The notes beneath the pieces were generated by a model, which worked only from the letters and a program-made list of their open reading frames with translations, had not been told where the DNA came from and ran no database searches. The translations under genes were made by a program, and so were the position numbers. A stretch of 13,812 bases of DNA from an uncultured bacterium (GTDB lineage: Bacteria; Bacteroidota; Bacteroidia; Bacteroidales; Bacteroidaceae), in the NCBI GenBank assembly GCA_945788485.1, contig CALZMB010000030.1, positions 1-13,812 on the forward strand. Direction: 5' to 3'. Every line of letters starts with the position of its first letter. Positions within the stretch are counted from its first letter, which is position 1. Below, piece after piece: positions 1 through 7,621 of the stretch.

Positions 1-1043
1 GGCTTTTCACTTCGCCGCACCTTGTCACGTTCAGGGAGCGAATCCGGGTGAATGGTGAGATGATAAGTGAAAGCTATGTCATAGATTGGGTGGAGCGGAA
101 CAGGGACTTCTTCAACTCCCTCTCTCCCTCGTTCTTTGAAATAACCACAGCCATGGCTTTTGAGTATTTCAGAGACGCTGCTGTCGATGTGGCAGTGATA
201 GAGGTGGGGCTTGGCGGAAGACTTGATTGCACCAATATTATCACTCCGATACTCTCTGTGATAACAAACATATCGTTTGACCATACACAGTTTCTCGGCA
301 ACACCCTGCCTCTCATTGCGGCAGAGAAGGGCGGCATCATCAAGGAAGGCGTACCCGTTGTCGTGGGAGAAGCGGATGACGAGACACGCCCCGTCTTTGA
401 ACGGATAGCGGCAGAGCGACACGCACCGCTCATCTTCGCAGAAGACAAACGCCCTGTGCTTGACGTGGATTATGAACTCAAGGGCGACTATCAGCGACAG
501 AACCTCAATACAGTGCTGTCATGCCTCCTGCCTCTTGCCCGTGCCCTGAAAAGCCGTGGCTGCAAAATAGAAAACGCGACAAATGTTGTACGCCGCGCAT
601 TGGAGAACGTATGCCGAATCACGGGGCTCCAGGGGCGGTGGCAGACTTTGTCCGAACGTCCCCTTGTGATTTGCGACACTGGACACAATGTGGCGGCATG
701 GAAGTATCTGTCAGGACAGATTGCTGCAACAGAGTGTGACGGAACTCTGAGGATGGTCTTCGGTATGGTGGACGACAAGGACATCGACACCGTGACACGT
801 ATGTTGCCGCGCAATGCGACATACTATTTCACACAAGCCTCGACACACAGGGCCATTCCTTCAGGCAAGGTCATGGAGAAGGCGGTGGCACATGGGCTGA
901 ACGGTACTTGTTATGACTGCGTAGAGGAGGCTTATCGCGCAGCACTTGAAGCGTCTGGCGACGACGACTTCATATTCGTGGGAGGGTCGAGCTATGTAGT
1001 GGCAGACCTGTTGAGATATTTGAATGGAGAACCGGCAGAATGA
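1..1043 (+). CDS. folC: Folylpolyglutamate synthase / dihydrofolate synthase, 3' part (5' end outside window)
   Basis: FolC adds glutamate to dihydropteroate and to reduced folates using ATP in the cytoplasm. The reading frame is open from the left edge, about 346 codons (first full codon at base 3), so the true start and the N-terminal P-loop region are missing. An in-frame GTG at 48 is internal: the residues before it (TSPHLVTFRERIRVNG) are the conserved FolC segment just after the P-loop. Further Mur-ligase-type motifs follow in order: EVGLGGRLDCTN, ITNISFDHTQFLG, then AAEKGGIIKEG, whose Lys is the position carbamylated in the family. The C-terminal domain shows GRWQ and DTGHN, the latter the Bacteroidota form of DGAHN. 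The gene ends in TGA at 1041-1043 and converges on rng with a hairpin terminator between them. The family call is secure; bifunctionality is inferred from the family. Confidence 0.95.
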   Translation, partial: LFTSPHLVTFRERIRVNGEMISESYVIDWVERNRDFFNSLSPSFFEITTAMAFEYFRDAAVDVAVIEVGLGGRLDCTNIITPILSVITNISFDHTQFLGNTLPLIAAEKGGIIKEGVPVVVGEADDETRPVFERIAAERHAPLIFAEDKRPVLDVDYELKGDYQRQNLNTVLSCLLPLARALKSRGCKIENATNVVRRALENVCRITGLQGRWQTLSERPLVICDTGHNVAAWKYLSGQIAATECDGTLRMVFGMVDDKDIDTVTRMLPRNATYYFTQASTHRAIPSGKVMEKAVAHGLNGTCYDCVEEAYRAALEASGDDDFIFVGGSSYVVADLLRYLNGEPAE

Positions 1044-1235
1044 GATTCTGACTGAACACCCTGGGCGTGTATGTCGCTTTCGGGGCATACGGATGAATGA
1101 TGCGCTTTGCGGAACATAGGGCAGCTGTCACGTCTTGTGTGACCAGAGCACCTTACCGGAGATGCCGCCGGAAGATGCTCGAGATGCTCCTTGGCGTTAC
1201 GTGCCAGACAGACAGGTGAGGATGGCGGATATGAA
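1044..1235. other. Gene-free spacer downstream of folC
   Basis: The whole folC-rng gap is 368 bp (1044-1411). This first part has no open frame of convincing length or composition on either strand and no recognisable RNA gene. Short GATGC-containing repeats occur around 1155-1190 but form no clear structure. The rest of the gap holds the hairpin terminator at 1236-1276 and the untranslated region beyond the rng stop codon. Confidence 0.6.
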
Positions 1236-1276
1236 AAAAGGAGACAAAAACCATCGTCTGGCTTTTGTCTCCTTTT
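1236..1276. terminator. Bidirectional intrinsic terminator between folC and rng
   Basis: A perfect 14-bp inverted repeat is visible: AAAAGGAGACAAAA (1236-1249) and TTTTGTCTCCTTTT (1263-1276). The 13-nt loop can add a CCA/TGG pairing (1251-1253 with 1259-1261). The outer A and T tracts mean that either strand ends in a U-run after a stem, so it can serve both converging genes. Confidence 0.85.
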
Positions 1277-1411
1277 AGGTTGTAGTATTCTATTGTCTTT
1301 ACTTGTCGGAGTGTAGGGTGGATTCTACAGCCCGAGGCTACAGTCTGGTGTGGCGGTTTTGTGTATGGTATGTGTCAGACTGCCGTTGCAGAAGGCTTGA
1401 ATGTCTGTCTG

Positions 1412-2983
1412 TCAGTAGTCGCACTCCTCTTTCATGTCTATGAACTGTCCTTTGCTGTCGTAGAATTCGTATTGCAGGAAAGCGAGTTTCTGTGATTCGA
1501 TGATTCGAAGCCCGAGGCTGTATCTTACCTGCCATCTGCGTTTCAGGCTCCAGAATCCTTTGTTGATATATGCCGCCACGTAGGGGTGCAGGTGCAGGGT
1601 GAAGCGTTTCTCTCCCACTTTGTTCACGAGATAGTCTATCTTGTGCTCGAGTTGTTCGGTGAAGAGGATGCTTGATTTTATTGTTCCTTTGCCGAAACAT
1701 GTGGGGCATACTTCTTCAACATTGACATCCATGGCAGGCCGCACGCGCTGTCGGGTGATCTGCATCAGTCCGAACTTTGACAGTGGCAGGATGTTGTGCC
1801 GTGCGCGGTCGTGCTGCATGTTACGGCACATGCGCTCGTAGAGTTGCTGTCTGTCTTCTGCAAGGTGCATGTCGATGAAATCGACGATGATTATTCCTCC
1901 CATGTCGCGCAGGCGAAGCTGCCGTGCCAGTTCGTCTGCTGCCCCAAGGTTGACGTCGAGCGCATTCTGCTCCTGTCCGTTTTCGGAGCGTGTGCGGTTG
2001 CCGCTGTTGACATCCACGACGTGCATGGCTTCGGTATGTTCGATGATGAGGTATGCGCCGTGTCTGTAGTTGACGGTCTTCCCGAATCCGGACTTCAGCT
2101 GTTTTGTCACGTTGAAGTTGTCGAAGATGGGTGTCTTACCGTCGTACATCTTCACGATGCTTGTCTTTGATGGTGCGATGAGGCTGATGTAGTCCTTTAT
2201 CTCGTTATATACATCGTTGTCGTTGACATAGATGGCAGAGTAGGTGGGGTTGAAGAGGTCGCGCAGCAATGCAACAGCCCTTCCGGTCTCTTCATACACC
2301 AGCTGCGGGCGTTTCTGCGTCTTCTGGACTTTCTGTATGACATCTTCCCATCGTTTCATGAGAACGGAGAGCTCGTTGCGCAACTCTTCTCCGTCGCATC
2401 CTTCGGCTACAGTCCTGACGATGATGCCTACGTTTTTCGGTTTGACGCTTTGTACTATTTGCTTCAGGCGTGTTCTCTCTTCTCCGCTTTTTATTTTTGA
2501 CGAGACGGAGACTTTGTCATGGAACGGCATCAGGACGAGGAATCTGCCTGCGAAGGATATCTCTCCTGTCAGCCGCGGCCCTTTTGTAGATATCGGCTCT
2601 TTCACTATCTGCACGAGCACCTCGTCGTCTTTTGCCAGCGTCTGTGCGATGCTGCCGTCTTTCTTTATGTCGGGCAGGCGTTGTGCCTTGTCGAATGGGA
2701 AGAGTTTCTTACGGTCGCTCTGCACCTGTTTCAGGTATTTGGCATAGCTCTGGTATTGGTTTCCCAGGTCGAGATAGTGTAGGAATGCGTCCCGCTCGTA
2801 CCCCACATCAACGAAAGAGGCATTAAGTCCGGGCATCACTTTGCGTACCTTTGCCATATAGACGTTTCCTACGGCAAAGGAAGCTGAACGGGGCTCGGTC
2901 TGGTATTCCACAAGACTTTTGTCCTCAAGCAATGCGATGGATATCTCTTTCTCCTTTACGTCGATGATAAGTTCGCTTGTCAT
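1412..2983 (-). CDS. rng: Ribonuclease G/E family endoribonuclease
   Basis: This single-strand-specific endoribonuclease acts in rRNA maturation and mRNA turnover. The product is 523 aa, close to E. coli RNase G (489 aa) and lacking the long C-terminal scaffold of RNase E. An S1-type RNA-binding domain starts near residue 36 (SFAVGNVYMAKVRKVMPGLN) and carries a Lys/Asp-rich insertion at about 75-118. The catalytic Mg-binding aspartates are D324 (in DVNSG) and D368 (in IIIVDFIDM). A CPTC zinc-link motif at 426-429 is followed by GKGTIKSS. The ATG at 2981-2983 has no Shine-Dalgarno sequence, and the next residues (TSELIIDVKEKEISIALLED) fit the family N-terminus. Upstream on the same strand lie the 29-aa basic gene and the HU gene. 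The 247-bp leader holds an imperfect hairpin that may matter for control. Confidence 0.95.
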   Translation of the reverse strand: MTSELIIDVKEKEISIALLEDKSLVEYQTEPRSASFAVGNVYMAKVRKVMPGLNASFVDVGYERDAFLHYLDLGNQYQSYAKYLKQVQSDRKKLFPFDKAQRLPDIKKDGSIAQTLAKDDEVLVQIVKEPISTKGPRLTGEISFAGRFLVLMPFHDKVSVSSKIKSGEERTRLKQIVQSVKPKNVGIIVRTVAEGCDGEELRNELSVLMKRWEDVIQKVQKTQKRPQLVYEETGRAVALLRDLFNPTYSAIYVNDNDVYNEIKDYISLIAPSKTSIVKMYDGKTPIFDNFNVTKQLKSGFGKTVNYRHGAYLIIEHTEAMHVVDVNSGNRTRSENGQEQNALDVNLGAADELARQLRLRDMGGIIIVDFIDMHLAEDRQQLYERMCRNMQHDRARHNILPLSKFGLMQITRQRVRPAMDVNVEEVCPTCFGKGTIKSSILFTEQLEHKIDYLVNKVGEKRFTLHLHPYVAAYINKGFWSLKRRWQVRYSLGLRIIESQKLAFLQYEFYDSKGQFIDMKEECDY

Positions 2984-3051
2984 ATTGTCGTTGCTGTTGT
3001 TGTTTTGATGTGAGTTCGTAGGGATTGAATGTTCTGTGTGGATAAGACAAA

Positions 3052-3110
3052 GGGTATGTCGTCAAGGCTCATGTCGCTTGTAGGGACAGGAACATCTTGT
3101 TGACATACCC
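3052..3110 (-). promoter_or_regulatory. Imperfect inverted repeat in the rng upstream region
   Basis: GGGTATGTCGTCAAG (3052-3066) pairs with CTTGTTGACATACCC (3096-3110): 9 bp, a 2-nt mismatch, then 4 bp, around a 29-nt loop. It lies 72 bp or more upstream of the rng start, so it is either an RNA structure in the rng leader or a DNA operator. There is no T-tract, so it is not an ordinary intrinsic terminator. E. coli RNase E is autoregulated through structures in its own leader; a parallel here is only inference. Confidence 0.45.
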
Positions 3111-3230
3111 CTCAGCCGTAAAGACTGGTGAGCCAAGTGTTGTAGTGAATGCTTCGCCGTGGTGTCTTTCTGTCTGTCGAGGCTGACGATTCAGTCTCCG
3201 TTGTCTTGTCAGAAAGTGCGGCTCTGCATG

Positions 3231-3320
3231 TTACTTGCTCTTATGTCTGTTCTTACGGAGTCTCTTTTTACGCTTATGAGTAGCCATCTTGTGGCCCTTT
3301 TTCTTTTTACCGTTTGGCAT
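3231..3320 (-). CDS. 29-aa Lys/Arg-rich small protein, probably RNA- or ribosome-associated
   Basis: A 29-codon frame starts at ATG 3318-3320 and ends in TAA at 3231-3233. It begins MPNGKKKKGHKMATHKRKKR and ends LRKNRHKSK. About 17 of 29 residues are Lys, Arg or His and there is no acidic residue, so the protein is strongly basic and probably binds RNA. I recall a near-identical tiny protein (MP-G-KK-K-HKMATHKRKKR pattern) in the same place in other Bacteroidota, between an HU-like gene and rng, usually annotated as hypothetical. Its composition resembles very small ribosomal proteins and the COX24/AURKAIP1-type basic peptides, but I cannot assign it to a named ribosomal protein. No Shine-Dalgarno sequence is present; the region before the ATG is A/T-rich (AAAACTTAACACATT). 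It is on the same strand as its neighbours, 137 bp after the HU stop and 247 bp before rng. Confidence 0.8.
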   Translation of the reverse strand: MPNGKKKKGHKMATHKRKKRLRKNRHKSK

Positions 3321-3457
3321 AATGTGTTAAGTTTTAAATGGTTAATATATTTTTCCGTCTAATAATCTTGTTTGCCGTCGATGCGGTGGCGTATGTCTTT
3401 TCTGCCCGCAGCCGTACCTCGAATGTTGTATGGCTCTTTTTTTGCGGTTCTGGCTGT

Positions 3458-3757
3458 TTAGTCTTCTGCTGTCACTTCTTCTCCCTTCATCATCTGCAGG
3501 AAGCTTTTTGCCGGCTTGAATGCAGGTATGTCGTGGGCAGGGATTGTGATGGTAGTGTTCTTTGAGATGTTACGTGCTGTCTTTGCCGCACGCTGTTTCA
3601 CATTGAAACTGCCGAAGCCGCGGAGATAGATATTCTCGCGTTTGTTAACCATATTTGACTTCACGACTTCCATGAAAGCCTCAATGGCAATAGTGGCGTC
3701 TTTGCGTGCTATACCTGTCTTGTCAACAATCTCGTTTATGATATCTGCTTTTGTCAT
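3458..3757 (-). CDS. HU/IHF family DNA-binding protein
   Basis: This small nucleoid protein bends and packs DNA as a dimer. The product is 99 aa from ATG 3755-3757 (MTKADIINEIVDKTGIARKD), the typical HU length of about 90 with a short acidic tail (EEVTAED). N-terminal helices (residues 3-40) are followed by the family signature GFGSFNVKQRAAKTARNI and the DNA-contacting arm ending in IPAHDIPAFKPAKSF. An in-frame ATG 33 bases upstream would add 11 residues (MSNTTKIHTNK); I reject it because MTKADI matches the family start. A consensus promoter lies at 3913-3944, giving an untranslated leader of about 150 nt with small hairpins. Bacteroidota carry several HU paralogues, so no more specific symbol is given. 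Confidence 0.93.
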   Translation of the reverse strand: MTKADIINEIVDKTGIARKDATIAIEAFMEVVKSNMVNKRENIYLRGFGSFNVKQRAAKTARNISKNTTITIPAHDIPAFKPAKSFLQMMKGEEVTAED

Positions 3758-3906
3758 TTTGTTTGTATGTATTTTTGTTGTGTTACTCAATTCTGTGTAT
3801 TCAGCATAGACACAACTCGCCAGCCTTTTTGCGTGCTGCGTCGTGCTTGCAAATTGTGTCGCACAATCACCGTCATCAGACGTCGGTGCATGTTCCTTGT
3901 TGTTTT
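3758..3906 (-). other. Long untranslated leader of the HU gene, with small hairpins
   Basis: If transcription starts about 7 bases after the -7 element at 3913-3920, the HU mRNA has a leader of about 150 nt. Two adjacent small stems lie at its 5' end: CACCG (3868-3872) with CGGTG (3884-3888), and ATTGTG (3853-3858) with CACAAT (3862-3867). Near the start codon GTTGTGT (3777-3783) can pair with ACACAAC (3810-3816). No gene is visible in the leader. A role in control of HU synthesis is inference. Confidence 0.45.
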
Positions 3907-3912
3907 GCCGTG

Positions 3913-3944
3913 CAAAGTTACAAGTTTTTTGTCGGATAATGAAA
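3913..3944 (-). promoter_or_regulatory. Bacteroidota-type promoter for the HU gene
   Basis: Read on the minus strand, TTTC (3941-3944) is followed by 20 bp and then TAACTTTG (3913-3920). The -7 box is an exact match to the Bacteroidota consensus TAnnTTTG and the -33 box matches 3 of 4 in TTTG. It faces away from the pyk promoter 70 bp further right. Confidence 0.7.
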
Positions 3945-3990
3945 TATATTTATGTTTTTTTTTCTATATCGTTGATTTTTATTGACTTTT

Positions 3991-4022
3991 ATTGCCAATA
4001 TCAGTTTTTTTTACTACTTTTG
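3991..4022 (+). promoter_or_regulatory. Bacteroidota-type promoter for pyk
   Basis: ATTG (3991-3994), a 20-bp spacer, then TACTTTTG (4015-4022) gives an exact -7 consensus and 3 of 4 at -33. Transcription would start near 4029, leaving about 120 nt of leader before pyk. The divergent gap (3758-4148) contains these two promoters in very T/A-rich DNA and no gene. Confidence 0.75.
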
Positions 4023-4148
4023 CAGGCGAGATTGTATTATTTTCGGTTGACGGGATGATTACATTTTACACAGACACATTATATATATATTAGTTGACGG
4101 GTTGGCATTCTTGTTTAGTGTCAGCCAGAAGAAATCAAGCAGAAATTT

Positions 4149-5588
4149 ATGAAACAGACCAAGATTGTAGCATCAATCAGCGACCGCCGCTGTTCAGTAG
4201 AGTTTATTGACAGTCTGTACAAGGCTGGCGTGAATGTTATCCGTATGAATACGGCTCACGCCACTCCCGACGGGCTGCGTACCATCATACGTAACACTCG
4301 TGCCGTATCTCCGGATCTGGGCATATTGATAGACACGAAGGGACCGGAGGTGCGTTCTACTTCAGTGGAGAGCCCTATCCAATATCATACGGGCGAGCAT
4401 CTCACCATTGTTGGCAAGCCGGGATGTCCGACGACACACGATGTCATCTGCCTCTCGTACGAGAATATCGCACAGGACGTGAAGTGTGGAGATGATATCC
4501 TTTTTGATGACGGTGCGCTCGACATGAAGGTTGTGAGCGTAAAAGGTGACAACATCGAGGTGGAGGTGATGAACGACGGGACACTCGGTGCGAACAAGAG
4601 TGTAAATGTCCCTGGCGAGCACATCGAGCTGCCGGCTCTGACAGAGCGCGACCGTAACAATATTCTGCTTGCCATCGAGGAGAACATTGATTTCATCGCC
4701 CACTCGTTTGTGAGAAGTGCGGCTGACGTGAAGGCTGTCCAGGATATTCTCGACGCTCACGGCTCGGACATAAAGATTATTTCCAAGATAGAGAATCAGG
4801 AGGGTGTTGACAATATCGACGAAATCATTGAGGCAAGCTATGGCATCATGATAGCTCGTGGCGACCTCGGCATCGAGGTGCCGCTTGAAAGCATACCGTC
4901 CATCCAGCGTCAGATTACGCGTAAGTGTATCAAGGCAAAGAAGCCTGTCATCGTTGCCACCCAGATGTTGCATACGATGATTGAGAATCCCCGTCCGACA
5001 CGTGCCGAGGTCTCAGACATCGCCACTGCCATATACACACGCACCGATGCTGTCATGCTGTCTGGCGAGACTGCCAGCGGCAAATATCCGTTGGAGGCTG
5101 TAGCGACGATGGCTTCAATCGCCAAGCGTGTGGAGCATGACATACACAATTCCTCTGTCGGCAAGGTGTCGATGCAGGAGATGATTGACACTGCCGACTA
5201 TCTTTCAAACTGTGCCATCGACGCCATCGAGAAACTCAATGTGCGTGCCATCATCACCGACTGCAAGACGGGCAGCACGGCGCGCAAGTTGTCGAGCTAT
5301 CGAGGCTCGATTCCTGTCATCGCCGTTTGTTTCAATCCGAAGGTTCACCGCGAGCTGTCGCTCAGCTATGGCATTGCCGCCATCTCTGTGCCAGAGGATT
5401 ACAATCCGAAGCAGCAGTTTGTAGAAGCGGTGAAAGAGCTTCTCTACCGCCATGAGCTGACGCAGGACGACAGGGTTGTGTATCTCAGCGGTTCGTTTGC
5501 TGAGGGCGGTTATTCTTCTATCCTGCAGATTATGAGGGTGAAGGATATCCTTCTCGGCAATTCTGTAACACCTCCAAAGTCTGTCTGA
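4149..5588 (+). CDS. pyk: Pyruvate kinase
   Basis: This enzyme catalyses the last step of glycolysis: phosphoenolpyruvate plus ADP to pyruvate plus ATP. The product is 479 aa, the usual bacterial length, with the order A-domain, B-domain (about 70-165), A-domain and C-terminal regulatory domain (about 340-475). Visible active-site elements include R32 and N34 (in VIRMNTAHA), DTKGPEVR at 62-69, the KIEN lysine (ISKIENQEGV), MIARGDLGIE, and VATQML followed by NPRPTRAEVSDIATA and DAVMLSGETASGKYP. The Glu of DTKGPEVR is the residue associated with K+-dependent enzymes, yet position 36, normally the Ser of NFS that helps hold K+, is Ala. The start ATG has no Shine-Dalgarno sequence, and MKQTKIVASISD aligns with the family start. 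The gene is monocistronic: its own promoter lies upstream and a bidirectional hairpin downstream. Confidence 0.97.
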   Translation: MKQTKIVASISDRRCSVEFIDSLYKAGVNVIRMNTAHATPDGLRTIIRNTRAVSPDLGILIDTKGPEVRSTSVESPIQYHTGEHLTIVGKPGCPTTHDVICLSYENIAQDVKCGDDILFDDGALDMKVVSVKGDNIEVEVMNDGTLGANKSVNVPGEHIELPALTERDRNNILLAIEENIDFIAHSFVRSAADVKAVQDILDAHGSDIKIISKIENQEGVDNIDEIIEASYGIMIARGDLGIEVPLESIPSIQRQITRKCIKAKKPVIVATQMLHTMIENPRPTRAEVSDIATAIYTRTDAVMLSGETASGKYPLEAVATMASIAKRVEHDIHNSSVGKVSMQEMIDTADYLSNCAIDAIEKLNVRAIITDCKTGSTARKLSSYRGSIPVIAVCFNPKVHRELSLSYGIAAISVPEDYNPKQQFVEAVKELLYRHELTQDDRVVYLSGSFAEGGYSSILQIMRVKDILLGNSVTPPKSV

Positions 5589-5700
5589 CACTGCCTCTGA
5601 CACTCTCCCGCCGCCTGCTTACTGTCTTCGGTGCGCTTCTGTACCGTGTCTGCAGGGAGGACGGCGGCGTTGTCTGCCGGTTGGGAAATCTGTCCGGCAA

Positions 5701-5763
5701 AAAAAGGAAATCAGCAACACCGGCCGCGTCATGTACGCCGTGCCAGTGTTGCTGATTCTTTTT
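5701..5763. terminator. Bidirectional intrinsic terminator between pyk and the Na/Pi transporter gene
   Basis: A perfect 12-bp inverted repeat, AATCAGCAACAC (5709-5720) and GTGTTGCTGATT (5746-5757), extends outward past a 2-nt bulge with AAAAAG (5701-5706) pairing to CTTTTT (5758-5763). CGGC (5721-5724) can also pair with GCCG (5737-5740) inside the loop. T-tracts follow the stem on both strands, serving the two converging genes. Confidence 0.85.
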
Positions 5764-5796
5764 ATGGATGTCTGGATTTGCCGGAGGTGCGGGGTG

Positions 5797-7476
5797 TCAT
5801 TCTCCCGCTTCTGCCTGTACGACGTTCACCACGTAGTCTCCGACTTTCTCACACTCTGCGATGAAATCGTTGAAGAATGTGCCGAGGTGATAGCTGTACT
5901 TGCCTGAGTTGACGGCTTCGAGATTGCTCGTCCTGCAAAGTGATCGCAGCTGGTTGATGTTCTCTTCAATCTGATAGCTCTTTGAGAGGTCGATGCGTAT
6001 GTGTTCCGGTCCGGTCAGAATGGCGTACATCTCGTTGAGGGCGATATCAGTGAGGTCGAGCATCTGGTTGATTGATGTCGATTGTGCTTCGGTGAAGGCG
6101 TCGTTCTCGTATTTGCGCTTGCGTTTGATGGTCCGTGCAAGATGGTACATCGAGTCTCCGATGCTCTCCAGTTCGTCAACCTCCCTGAGCATGCGTGTGA
6201 TGTGGTTTTTCGAGTAGGCCGAAAGGCGTCCTTCGCTCACTTGTCTGAGATATTCTGCTATCTCCACCTCCATGTTGTCGGTGATTTGCTCGTAGTGTTC
6301 GATGCGTTTGAATTCCTTCTCGAAATCCTCGTTCTTCTCAGCCTTCAGTGCGCGTCTCACCATTCCGAGCATGGCATGGCATCTTTCAGCCATGACACCG
6401 ACTTCGTTGCGTGCCTGCCAGATGGAGAGCTCTGCCGTGGAGAGCAGTCCTCCGGAGATATAGCGCAGGCGCACTTCCTGGTCTTCCTCGTCTTTCTGGG
6501 GCAGTGCCCAGCATACGAATTTCTCTATCTGTTTCACGAAACCGATGAGCAGGAGTGTGTTGAAGATGTTGAACATCGTGTGGAAGGCAGAGAGCTGCAT
6601 GAGTTGGCTGTCGCCGGCTTTCATGAATGTAGCGACAATCCATCGCACGATGTCGCAGAAGGGATAGAACATTACGAGTACGACAATGACGCCGAAAACG
6701 TTGAAGAACATGTGTGCGAGTGCCGCCCGTCGGGCTTGTGTGCCGGCTGTCAGCGATGCCATGACGGCCGTTATTGTCGTGCCGATGTTCTGTCCCATGG
6801 CGAGTGCTGCCGCGAGTTCGAGGCTGAAGCCGGGTATCTTCATGTCGAAGAGCATGAGCGTGATGGCCATCGTGGCTGCGGAGGCCTGTACGAGCATAGT
6901 GACGAGGGCTCCGACGAGCACGAAGAGGATGACGGTGAAGAATCCTCCGTCGGCCAGCTGTGCCAGCATCGTGGCCACCATGCCGCCGATGTTAAGGTCG
7001 TTGGCAGATTGCTGCAGATAAGACAGACCCATAAAGAGGAATGCGAATCCGAAGATGAATTCTCCGATGCTCTTGCGTCTTGAATCTCCGCTGAAGAAGA
7101 GGGGGATGCCTATAGCGACCAGAGGCAGGGCCAATGCGGCAATGTTGACTTTGAATCCGACAATCGAGATAATCCATGCCGTGACGGTGGTGCCGACGTT
7201 TGCACCCATAATGACGCCGATAGATTGTGACAATGTCATCAAGCCGGCGTTGACAAAACTTACTACCATCACTGTCGTTGCGCTCGACGACTGTATGAGG
7301 GCTGTTACAAAAATTCCCGTGAGCACGCCCATCACACGGTTTTTGGTCATGGCGGCGAGCACGGAGCGAAGCCTGTCGCCTGCAAATTTCTCCAGACCCT
7401 CGCTCATGGTCTTCATGCCGAAGAGGAAGAGACCGAGAGAGCCTATCAGAGAAAGCAGATTGATAAGTATTTCCAT
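5797..7476 (-). CDS. Na/Pi cotransporter family membrane protein with C-terminal PhoU-like domain
   Basis: An inner-membrane protein of 559 aa in the NptA/YjbB-type family, which couples Na+ to phosphate movement. The N-terminal 330 residues or so are a hydrophobic bundle built of two inverted repeats, each with the family motifs: QSSSATT (62-68) with GANVGTT (91-97), then QASAATM (197-203) with GQNIGTT (228-234). The second motif is degenerate at the usual QSS. From about 345 to 555 the protein is soluble and helical, rich in charged residues, with PhoU-like repeats (RMLREVDELESIGDSMYHLA; FIAECEKVGDYVVNVVQAE). No signal peptide is needed: the first membrane helix begins near residue 5. The gene is alone on its strand. 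Direction of transport is not decidable from sequence; the PhoU part suggests phosphate sensing or homeostasis. Confidence 0.93.
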   Translation of the reverse strand: MEILINLLSLIGSLGLFLFGMKTMSEGLEKFAGDRLRSVLAAMTKNRVMGVLTGIFVTALIQSSSATTVMVVSFVNAGLMTLSQSIGVIMGANVGTTVTAWIISIVGFKVNIAALALPLVAIGIPLFFSGDSRRKSIGEFIFGFAFLFMGLSYLQQSANDLNIGGMVATMLAQLADGGFFTVILFVLVGALVTMLVQASAATMAITLMLFDMKIPGFSLELAAALAMGQNIGTTITAVMASLTAGTQARRAALAHMFFNVFGVIVVLVMFYPFCDIVRWIVATFMKAGDSQLMQLSAFHTMFNIFNTLLLIGFVKQIEKFVCWALPQKDEEDQEVRLRYISGGLLSTAELSIWQARNEVGVMAERCHAMLGMVRRALKAEKNEDFEKEFKRIEHYEQITDNMEVEIAEYLRQVSEGRLSAYSKNHITRMLREVDELESIGDSMYHLARTIKRKRKYENDAFTEAQSTSINQMLDLTDIALNEMYAILTGPEHIRIDLSKSYQIEENINQLRSLCRTSNLEAVNSGKYSYHLGTFFNDFIAECEKVGDYVVNVVQAEAGE

Positions 7477-7508
7477 CTGGTTTTGTAGGTGTATTTGAAA
7501 AACTTTTG

Positions 7509-7530
7509 CAAAAATACTACATAATTATGT
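7509..7530 (-). promoter_or_regulatory. Possible promoter box and adjoining palindrome upstream of the Na/Pi transporter gene
   Basis: On the minus strand TATTTTTG (7509-7516) matches the -7 consensus TAnnTTTG, 33 bp upstream of the ATG. No good -33 element lies at the expected distance. Two bases upstream of it is the perfect 12-bp palindrome ACATAATTATGT (7519-7530), in the usual spacer region, where a repressor could bind. The assignment is tentative because the region is A/T-rich. Confidence 0.35.
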
Positions 7531-7613
7531 TTTTTTTGTTATATCGATGTTAAAAGTTGTTACGAATACTAATTTTCTTTACCTATGCTTACTTTAGTTA
7601 TGATTATTCGGAG

Positions 7614-7621
7614 TAACTTTG
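7614..7621 (+). promoter_or_regulatory. Promoter -7 box for the pan-coa gene run
   Basis: TAACTTTG is an exact match to TAnnTTTG and identical to the -7 box of the HU promoter. The -33 element is poor: TTTA at 7593-7596 sits slightly too close. Transcription would start near 7628, about 275 nt upstream of the chosen panB start. Confidence 0.5.

Noticed and set aside
3410..3443. Terminator-like stem plus T-run on the plus strand between the HU gene and the 29-aa gene
   Set aside because: AGCCGTAC pairs with GTATGGCT (one G-T) before CTTTTTTT, but no plus-strand gene lies upstream. On the minus strand, where the genes are, there is a mismatch and no T-run. It would matter only if an antisense RNA exists.
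3758..3790. 11-residue N-terminal extension of the HU protein
   Set aside because: HU-family proteins begin at the MTKAD-type start; the extra residues have no family counterpart.
6082..7083. 333-codon open frame on the plus strand opposite the Na/Pi transporter gene
   Set aside because: It is antisense to a well-supported gene, very rich in Glu, Asp, His and Cys, and has no family motifs. It is a product of codon bias on the opposite strand.
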